The position numbers and the translations under genes are program-made. 64,000 nucleotides of DNA, from the NCBI GenBank assembly GCA_947252645.1, contig CAMXWF010000004.1, positions 62,001 to 126,000 on the forward strand, written 5' to 3'. Position 1 is the stretch's first letter. Every line of letters starts with the position of its first letter. Below the pieces are notes generated by a model. The model worked only from the letters and a program-made list of their open reading frames with translations, ran no database searches and had not been told where the DNA came from. Origin of the DNA: an uncultured Bacteroidia bacterium (GTDB lineage: Bacteria > Bacteroidota > Bacteroidia > Bacteroidales > CAJPTX01). This document shows, one piece after another, positions 57,960 to 64,000 of the stretch.

Positions 57960-59894
57960 ATGGAAAGAACTAGACAACGTAAGCATGGGACCATACGCCG
58001 AGAGCTGAGCCTCACCTACATTCTAGCCTTCGGAGTAGTGTTTTTGGCGGCGCTGTCGATCATTGGATACCAGCGCTATGGACAGGCGTACGAGGCTGCG
58101 TGTGAGCGTCTGGAGACTATAGGGCAGACTGCCAGCAAGGCATTTAGCACCACGCTGGAGCACAATCGACAACTTGCGCAGTCGGTGGTTGACTACTGCC
58201 AGGCGGAGCATGCGCAGGGCCGCAGAAGCCGCGAGGAGCTCTCGCAGTACCTGCTGGAGGTGCTGAAGCGCAGCGAGGGGCTATTTAGCATCACGGTGAT
58301 ATTTCTCCAGGACCAGTACGATGGGCTGGATACGCAGGGCATAGCAGCGGATGGTCTGGGGCCCAAGACCTTCTTTATGGCAGGGTGGTATCGCGAGCAA
58401 GGGGAGATAAAGCGGCGCACGTCGGCCTGTAGCGATGGGCAGGAGCATTGGCAGTACTGCGAGAATACGGTCTACCTCGAGCGGCCCTACTTTTTGGCGC
58501 TACAGGTTGGGGCCGAAGTGCAAGTAACGGACCTGTACCGAGAGGAGATTCGTGGAGTGGCTATCCCGATGATGAGCGTGGCGCTCCCCATACGCTACGA
58601 CGGCCGCTACGCCGGGCTTGTGGTGGCGGATATGTCGTTTGTAGAGCTAGCAGCCGAGGCGCAGGCCGTCAATGATTCGGAGGGCCATCAGCTGTGCTTG
58701 GTAAACCAAAAGGGAGAGATCACCATGCATCCCCGTGAGGAGCTGCTGGGAGCCCCGGTAGCCGATCTGGGGGACTTCAGTGACGATCTTCTAGCCAAGG
58801 CCTTGAGCGGGACACCGCTGACCTACCCCTGCAATACGCCGTCGGGGCGCATGCTGCGCCACGTGGAACCGTTTGAAATATTGACCACTGGCAACAGCTG
58901 GCTGGCCGTAGCCACGGAACCTCTGGGCACGCTAAGGCACCAGGTGATAGCATCGCTCGGGGGACTAATAGCCCTGTTCGTGGTTGGAGTGGTGTTGTTT
59001 ACGCTGGTGTCATACGCTATCTCTCGGCGGATTGCGCGGCCTATACGCATAATCATCAGCCAGCTGAGCACCCTGATGCGCGGCGACCTCAAGGTGGAGC
59101 GTAGGATAACCAGCAGCGCCCGCGAATTCATAGTTCTGGAGGAGGCGTTGCACCAAATGTGTACCAAACTGCGCGACACGGTGGAACAGGTGCAGCAACA
59201 ATCCCAAGGCCTGCAGCAGATAAGCCAGGGCTACCTGGATGCCGCAAAGGCACTTTCAGAGATGTCGCACGATCAGGCCGCAGCAAGCGAGGAAGTGAAT
59301 AGCTCGGTAGAGGAGCTCACGGAGTCGCAGGCCGACACGCTCAAGGTGGTGGGCAATGCGGGAGAGAATGCGCACACTGTGCTCACCACGCTCACCGAGG
59401 TCGACACGCTCTCCCAGAAAAACGATGCCCAGATGCACTCTATAGCCGAAAAGGTGGCCATGATCCAGCAGATCGTGGATCAAACCAACATACTAGCGCT
59501 CAATGCCGCCGTGGAGGCGGCCCGTGCAGGCGAGGCAGGGCGCGGTTTCGCCGTGGTGGCCAGCGAGGTACGGAAGCTAGCGGAGAACTCCAGCGTGGCG
59601 GCTGAAGAGATCAATAAGCTCATAGAGGGCGGCCTGACCCTGGCCAGCCAGACGAAGGAGCACATTACGAACCTGATCCCTGGCACCCGCGCGGGGGCCG
59701 CCCAGGCCAAGAATGCCGCCCTGGCAACCCAAGAACAGCAGCAAGCACTGCAGCAAATCTCGATTGCATCGCAAAAACAAACTGAGCTGGCCGGACGCTA
59801 CGCCAACACCAGCCAACTCGTGGCCCAAAGGGCCCTGGACCTGGTTACAAGTGCCAACAAGCTTAACGAAGTGGTCTCTTTCTGGCACACGTAG
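57960..59894 (+). CDS. Methyl-accepting chemotaxis protein with periplasmic Cache-type domain
   Basis: Chemoreceptor of 644 residues, different in design from the other three. The first membrane helix is YILAFGVVFLAALSIIGYQ; a long periplasmic domain at about 35-335 has Cache-like features (GWYREQGEIKR; ALPIRYDGRYAGLVVADMSF; LVNQKGEITMHP), as in small-molecule-binding double Cache domains. The second helix is GGLIALFVVGVVLFTLVSYA, then HAMP and the signalling domain with VDQTNILALNAAVEAARAGE and GRGFAVVASEVRKLAENSSV. ATG at 57960 is chosen; an in-frame TTG at 57948 is 12 bases earlier. The ligand is unknown. It has its own promoter. Confidence 0.94.
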   Translation: MERTRQRKHGTIRRELSLTYILAFGVVFLAALSIIGYQRYGQAYEAACERLETIGQTASKAFSTTLEHNRQLAQSVVDYCQAEHAQGRRSREELSQYLLEVLKRSEGLFSITVIFLQDQYDGLDTQGIAADGLGPKTFFMAGWYREQGEIKRRTSACSDGQEHWQYCENTVYLERPYFLALQVGAEVQVTDLYREEIRGVAIPMMSVALPIRYDGRYAGLVVADMSFVELAAEAQAVNDSEGHQLCLVNQKGEITMHPREELLGAPVADLGDFSDDLLAKALSGTPLTYPCNTPSGRMLRHVEPFEILTTGNSWLAVATEPLGTLRHQVIASLGGLIALFVVGVVLFTLVSYAISRRIARPIRIIISQLSTLMRGDLKVERRITSSAREFIVLEEALHQMCTKLRDTVEQVQQQSQGLQQISQGYLDAAKALSEMSHDQAAASEEVNSSVEELTESQADTLKVVGNAGENAHTVLTTLTEVDTLSQKNDAQMHSIAEKVAMIQQIVDQTNILALNAAVEAARAGEAGRGFAVVASEVRKLAENSSVAAEEINKLIEGGLTLASQTKEHITNLIPGTRAGAAQAKNAALATQEQQQALQQISIASQKQTELAGRYANTSQLVAQRALDLVTSANKLNEVVSFWHT

Positions 59895-60033
59895 GGGGCA
59901 ATCGCCCCGCCAGCGCAACGCCTGTCCAGCAAAGCAGTGAAGACGAGGCGTATATAGACATGGGGGGAAACGGTCAACGTGAGGCCTCCGCGGCGTAGAT
60001 GGCATCCGCCAGCCCGCCAAATTGGGAAAAAGT

Positions 60034-61038
60034 ATGGTCGATATAACTGGACTGAATTCGTTCCATTTTTCGGTCAAGGCGCAGGCTCTGGAGCGCGTTG
60101 ACAGCGTGCAAGAGCTCGATGGACTCAATAGGCGGCTACAGCACGCACAGATGCCCTACTACCTCCTGGGCGGAGGCAACAATGTTCTCTTTGCCGAACC
60201 AGAGTACCAAGGAACGATCATCCAGCTGGTGAACAAAGCCCTCAGCTACCAAGTGCAGGGCACGCAGGTAGAGCTGCGCGTGGGCGCTGGCATGGATTGG
60301 GACGAATTGGTGGCCTTCACCGTGGCGCAGGGGTGGTATGGGCTGGAGCGCCTCTCAGGCATCCCTGGTACTGCAGGGGCGAGCCCGGTGCAGAATATTG
60401 GCGCCTACGGGGCCGAGGTCAAGCAGACACTGTTCTCGGCCGACATCTACAGCATGCAGCATGCGGGATTGAGCACCTATCCAGCCGAGGCCCTTGCGCT
60501 AGGCTACCGCACGAGCATACTCAAGCGCGGAGAGCCGTTAGCTGGGCGGGGCGTGGTTACACAGCTAACTTTTCATCTCTCTACCCTCCCCGCTTCCCGT
60601 GGGTCGTACGGCCATAGGCTAAACGTGCACGAGGACGCAACACCAGCGCAAATCCGCGCAGAGGTACTGCGGCAACGAGCATCCAAATTACCTGACCTAA
60701 AAGAGTACGGCAGCGCGGGGAGCTTTTTCAAGAATCCCACGCTGTCGCAAGCGCGCTACGAGCATCTACGGGCCTCCTATCCCCAACTCCAAGGATTTCC
60801 AGGGGCAGACGGCGGCGTGAAGGTTTCGGCGGGCTTCCTGATAGAGCAATGCGGGTGGAAGGGCTACCGAGAGGGACGTGTGCAAGTATATCCGAAACAG
60901 GCCCTAGTGCTAGTCAATTGCGGAGGTGCCACGGGAGCCGAGGTACTGGCACTGGCGCGCAAAATCCAAGAGGACGTACTGGAGAAGACTGGCGTAAGCC
61001 TAGAGCTAGAGGTCAACGTGGTGAGCTCACACCAGTAG
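60034..61038 (+). CDS. murB: UDP-N-acetylenolpyruvoylglucosamine reductase
   Basis: FAD- and NADPH-dependent second committed step of peptidoglycan precursor synthesis. The 334-residue protein is the E. coli-like type I form. Motifs: GLNSFHFSVKAQALERVDSV at the N-terminus, YYLLGGGNNVLFAEPEYQGT near residue 44 (FAD binding), LERLSGIPGTAGASPVQNIG near 107 and AYGAEVKQTL after it, GSAGSFFKNP near 229 with the catalytic Ser, and SAGFLIEQCGWKGYREGRVQ near 268. ATG at 60034 is preferred; an in-frame TTG lies at 60022. No -7 element was found, and a GGGGC/GCCCC hairpin without a T run lies just after the preceding chemoreceptor gene. Confidence 0.96.
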   Translation: MVDITGLNSFHFSVKAQALERVDSVQELDGLNRRLQHAQMPYYLLGGGNNVLFAEPEYQGTIIQLVNKALSYQVQGTQVELRVGAGMDWDELVAFTVAQGWYGLERLSGIPGTAGASPVQNIGAYGAEVKQTLFSADIYSMQHAGLSTYPAEALALGYRTSILKRGEPLAGRGVVTQLTFHLSTLPASRGSYGHRLNVHEDATPAQIRAEVLRQRASKLPDLKEYGSAGSFFKNPTLSQARYEHLRASYPQLQGFPGADGGVKVSAGFLIEQCGWKGYREGRVQVYPKQALVLVNCGGATGAEVLALARKIQEDVLEKTGVSLELEVNVVSSHQ

Positions 61039-61089
61039 CGCTAGGCAGCCCTCCGACGCCCTGCACCTGCAATATAGCCCTTGGTCTCG

Positions 61090-61419
61090 CTACTTCTCTT
61101 CTTCGGGACGAAGCCACTGCACCGCGGCCTCGAGCATGTCGAGCGAGAGGTTCTGAAAGTCGCCGTAGAGGTCGTAGATCGTGTCCTCGCATAGGACGCC
61201 GCAGGCCAAGTCTTCTGGGAGATTTCCGGCGTTGAAGGCATCCACGTCCTGGCGCCAGCTATCGCTGTAGTAGTAATCCGTGAGCTCACGGGCCCTGGGT
61301 AGGATTTCGCGCCAGCGGTCAAGTGCCTCCTGAAGACGGTCGTTGGCCTGTTGGCATTCGTTTGAGAATTGCTCCATGTGCGCTATCCGCTGGTTGCGCT
61401 GCGTGTTGTGTTCGTCCAT
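61090..61419 (-). CDS. DUF4298 family protein
   Basis: A 109-residue acidic, mostly helical cytoplasmic protein. The first half is a predicted coiled coil (QANDRLQEALDRWREILPRA); the second has the conserved segment ELTDYYYSDSWRQDVDAFNA with NLPEDLACGVLCEDTIYDLY, the features by which I place it in DUF4298. The function of that family is not known. ATG at 61419 is used; ATG at 61380 is possible. It is the only gene of its unit, and a minus-strand promoter match lies 176 bases upstream. Confidence 0.8.
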   Translation of the reverse strand: MDEHNTQRNQRIAHMEQFSNECQQANDRLQEALDRWREILPRARELTDYYYSDSWRQDVDAFNAGNLPEDLACGVLCEDTIYDLYGDFQNLSLDMLEAAVQWLRPEEEK

Positions 61420-61594
61420 AGGAATGTATGTTTGCTATTGTTGCAATCCCTGAAGACCCTTTGGGGCGTGGTGTAACAGCCAATGTGAGCTATCCTGCTG
61501 CGCTAGGCATATCAAGAAAACCATGAGATCCTCAAACCACAGGTCTACTCCGCAGGGGGGTAATTCAGCAGCAGCAAAACGCTCAAAGGTGGGG

Positions 61595-61602
61595 CAAAGT
61601 TA
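61595..61602 (-). promoter_or_regulatory. -7 element, probably for the DUF4298 gene
   Basis: The minus strand reads TAACTTTG. The next minus-strand gene starts 176 bases away at 61419, so the leader would be long for this window. Confidence 0.5.
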
Positions 61603-61918
61603 GCAACTCCTCGCATTGCGTGGGCTGGAGTCCTGCTTGGTTTCCTGGATGGCCAGGGCAATCTTGGTAGAGTATTCGAGGGTTCGCGACCATGCAGCAA
61701 TATGAACCGCACGCAGACAGGCACACCGAGCAGCAGGCAGGCTAGTCGAATAGACTACTAGAGTCGTTCGCCTGGACTAGCAAACGGCACGGTTTCCCGT
61801 GTTCGCATAAAATATTTTCACTCATTTCATTACTGGATATCAACATAATAAGGCTTTATAGCCAATTCATGTGTTGGATACCTGAATATAATTTACTTAA
61901 CTTGCACCCCTCAGGATC

Positions 61919-62116
61919 TTAAAAATCGGGGGGCAGAGGCTCCCGTTGCTTCCATGGCCACGGAGTCGATTCGCCAGACCTTAAGCCAGACTCGATGCGG
62001 CGCAGGTTTCCTGCGTACACATCAAATCTGTGATTGCAGTCACCATCCCAGCCCCTAGGGACGCATACCATCGTTTCATCCTTGGGCGAGGTATCCCAGT
62101 GATCCACAATAGGGTC
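61919..62116 (-). pseudogene. Possible gene remnant, about 66 codons
   Basis: The minus-strand frame is open from a stop at 62117-62119 to a TAA at 61919. The peptide is rich in Trp, Cys, Asp and Arg (for example WDGDCNHRFDVYAGNLRRIE) and does not look like random translation, but it has no ATG at its start, only GTG at 62107, no promoter and no recognised family. It could be the last exon-sized piece of a decayed gene. Confidence 0.25.
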
Positions 62117-62319
62117 TCAAACGACCAAGATTTTCTCTACAGGTATCGGTATCATACTGCTGAACGGGCTTTTAGGATCTATTTTACCGTTTTAGTTGCT
62201 TGGCACTCCAGGGCAAATCATTCTGCGCAAAAAGCAAATCACGACAGCAAATGAACCAAAACGCTGTGGGTAGCAATCGTCCAATGGGTAAATCCCGATT
62301 TTGTTTGCCGCACATCAAC

Positions 62320-62341
62320 GGGGACTGTTGCAACAGTCTCC
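62320..62341. repeat. 22-bp near-perfect palindrome
   Basis: Two 11-base arms meet without a loop: GGGGACTGTTG and CAACAGTCTCC, 10 of 11 positions pairing around the core GTTGCAAC. It lies in non-coding DNA 140 bases before the last chemoreceptor gene. It could be an operator or a transposon-end remnant. Confidence 0.6.
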
Positions 62342-62482
62342 ATTGGCTGTAGCGCGAGAGGGCGTGCAGGTGAGCGTCCACGGGCTGGAGCAAAAACGTA
62401 ATGCTATTACAATACACTTCGATACACCCTACAGAATTTGCGCATTAGGTAATTATAAATCAACTAATATAGCGAAATTACC

Positions 62483-64000
62483 GTGAAGTACAATGATGTT
62501 TCAACTCGTGCGAAGCTGCTGCTGGTAGTGAGTGGTTTGCTGGCGATTGCGCTATTCTTTTTTGCCATGTCGTTTCAGGTATTTAGCAGCGTGCGTGGTA
62601 CGCAGCGTCTGTGCGCGCAGTACGTAGATTGCGAGTCGTGTTTTGATAAGGTGCGGGAGCAGATGCAGGCCTACTACGGCGAGTATGACGGAAGCAAGAC
62701 GAATGCGACGTACCTGGCGTTTATCGGGTATCTGGATACGGCCTTTGCGAAGTGGGAAGCGGCGCGCGCCGAGTGTGGCGAGGCGGCGCGGCCGGAGCTA
62801 CGGGAAGAGATGCTCGAGCACATAGAGGGGGTGCGAGCCATCAAGCAGCATGAGTCGCAGGTCAATACTACGATGCGCGAGGCCTCCGAGCAGGTGCTGG
62901 ATGCGCTTGAGGCCGATAGAGACAATCAGGCGCATCGTGTCCGCGAGTACCAGTCGCTCCGGGTGCATGAGCAGCAGTTCTATATGACGTACGATGTGCG
63001 CTATCTGGAGGAGGCCCGTGATCGTTTGGATCGGTTGATGCCCCATTGCCTTTCGCAGCGCGGGAGGCAGCCGAGCGCTACCGTAAGGGGCTAGAGTCGC
63101 GCATAGAGACCTCGTATGGCTACAAGAAGCACGATCTGCCGATAAAGGCGATGATGGCCGATATTCTACATGTTTCGGAGGGACGCCGCACGGAGCTTAT
63201 GGAGGGTGTAGGCCATAGGATCTACCAGGCCAATGTGATGCTCACAATAGGTGCAGTAGTGCTTTTGGTCGTGGGGATATCCATAGCGTTGTGGTATTCC
63301 GGCCGCGTAGTGCGGCAGCTGCGTGGGTGCCTGACAGGGCTTGGTAGGCTCACGGAGGGGGATTTGACGGAGTATCTTGGTATGTCGGAGATGGAGGGCC
63401 GCAATGAGTTCCGCCAGCTCCTGCGTGGCATGGATGCGCTGCGAGAGCGTCTGCGCGGTGTGATAACCGACATCCATAGCGGTGCGGACCAAATCAGTGG
63501 TGCGAGTGGTCAATTGAGCGCGCTGGCGAGCAGCGTATCGGAGGCGAGTGGCCGACAGGCTGCCAATACGGAGGAGGTGAGTAGCTCCGTAGAGGAGATG
63601 GTGGCGGGTATAGATATGAACAGCGATAAGGCGCACGAGACCAATACACTGGCCGAGCAGATGCATAATCAGATAGAACGTGTGGGGCAGCATGCGCGGG
63701 TATCGTCAGAGAAACGGAAGGAGATAGCCAGTAGGATTGGCGTGATTAGCGACCTTGGGGCGCAGACGAACATATTGGCTCTCAACGCGGCGGTAGAGGC
63801 GGCCCGGGCCGGCGAGCATGGCCGGGGGTTCAGCGTAGTGGCAGCCGAGGTGCGCAAGCTGGCGGAGCGCAGCAAGGCGGCGGCCGAGGAAATTACGAGT
63901 TTGACGCTAGAGTCGGAGCATGTCTCAGAGGAGGCGAGTATTTTGCTGGCGCAGGCCCTGCCATCGGTGGAGAAGACCACGGCCCTGGTGCGTGAAATTG
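62483..64000 (+). pseudogene. Methyl-accepting chemotaxis protein gene, frameshifted and cut by the window end
   Basis: The first frame runs from GTG at 62483 to a TAG at 63094 and encodes a first membrane helix (KLLLVVSGLLAIALFFFAMS) and a helical sensor domain. Receptor sequence continues in a different frame from about 63055 to the window edge: EAAERYRKGLESRIETSYGY, the second helix VMLTIGAVVLLVVGISIALW, a HAMP domain, and the signalling tip AQTNILALNAAVEAARAGEH, then GRGFSVVAAEVRKLAERSKA. The switch lies somewhere in 63010-63060 and corresponds to loss of one base or gain of two. No classic slippery heptamer is visible. It is either a recent inactivating mutation or a sequencing error; the 3' end is outside the window. 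Confidence 0.85.

Larger units (their letters stand above)
61420..62482. other. Long low-G+C gap with no supported gene
   Basis: About 1.06 kb, the largest gap in the window. G+C falls to about 33% over 61801-61920 by hand count. It holds the DUF4298 promoter, a short minus-strand open frame (61919-62116), a near-perfect palindrome at 62320-62341 and an A+T-rich lead-in to the last chemoreceptor gene without a clear -7 element. It may be the remnant of a decayed gene or mobile element. Confidence 0.55.

Noticed and set aside
59895..59908. Hairpin GGGGC/GCCCC after the 58-kb chemoreceptor as a terminator
   Set aside because: Only five base pairs and no T run follows.
62184..62417. 77-codon minus-strand frame with a Trp/Gln/Leu-rich product
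   Set aside because: It spans the palindrome, has no recognisable family or promoter and overlaps an equally open plus-strand frame; mentioned only as part of the unexplained gap.
63010..63060. Programmed ribosomal frameshift in the last chemoreceptor gene
   Set aside because: No X XXY YYZ heptamer or strong downstream structure was seen, and such frameshifting is not known for chemoreceptors.
1..64000. CRISPR array, intact insertion sequence, prophage or rRNA
   Set aside because: No regularly spaced repeats, transposase, integrase, phage structural or rRNA sequence was recognised on either strand.

Overview
The window reads as a chromosomal segment of a G+C-rich member of the Bacteroidota, most likely order Bacteroidales. 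The evidence is the Bacteroidota -7 promoter element TAnnTTTG in front of many transcription units on both strands, family-restricted proteins (DUF4293, a DUF2027/Smr fusion, a UbiA-Maf-TonB receptor block, bamA with two tandem ompH genes and murI), and a CarboxypepD_reg-type TonB-dependent receptor. Most of the window is ordinary housekeeping DNA with tightly packed genes. Stop codons are unusual: by hand count 36 of 49 intact genes end in TAG.

Layout. 1-3.4 kb: end of a possible membrane protein, panB, an RluA-type pseudouridine synthase, a small membrane protein, dprA. 3.8-9.2 kb: tRNA-Cys, ychF, a DUF2027/Smr protein divergent from ppdK, then a strong terminator. 9.2-11.2 kb: a low-G+C restriction-modification island, with a HindVP-type nuclease gene broken by one in-frame TAG and an intact cytosine-5 methyltransferase. 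11.3-18.2 kb: rfbD, phosphohexomutase, hybrid histidine kinase, nucleoside phosphorylase, and NAD(P)HX dehydratase with a decayed epimerase domain. 18.2-22.2 kb (minus): U32 peptidase-family protein, orphan umuC, M23 lipoprotein. 22.3-29.1 kb (plus): rpoN, voltage-gated ion channel, then the overlapping UbiA-maf-TonB receptor genes.

29.2-38.1 kb (minus): THUMP methyltransferase and DEAD-box helicase, then a five-gene run dnaN-exonuclease-comF-guaA-S41 protease behind one clear promoter. 38.2-45.3 kb: DUF4293 gene, a chemoreceptor, murI, two ompH genes and bamA. 45.2-45.9 kb: non-coding DNA with three copies of an 11-bp repeat. 45.9-52.3 kb: an OlsB/GlsB-like N-acyltransferase, then (minus) psd-tig-clpP-efp-PP2C phosphatase-flavin protein. 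52.4-64 kb: three more chemoreceptor genes interleaved with surE, a small membrane protein, lpxB, a SpoIID-like gene, murB and a DUF4298 gene. The last chemoreceptor gene is frameshifted and runs off the window.

Functionally the segment covers envelope biogenesis (BamA, Skp-like chaperones, LpxB, MurB, MurI, Psd, SpoIID-like and M23 proteins), protein quality control (trigger factor, ClpP, S41 protease, EF-P), DNA replication, repair and uptake (DnaN, exonuclease, UmuC, DprA, ComF), and signalling (four chemoreceptors, a hybrid kinase, a PP2C phosphatase). I saw no CRISPR array, intact insertion sequence, prophage or rRNA. No clearly new multi-gene system was found. The best leads are the broken R-M island, the TAG-dominated stop usage, the 11-bp repeat cluster at 45.7 kb and the low-G+C gap at 61.4-62.5 kb.
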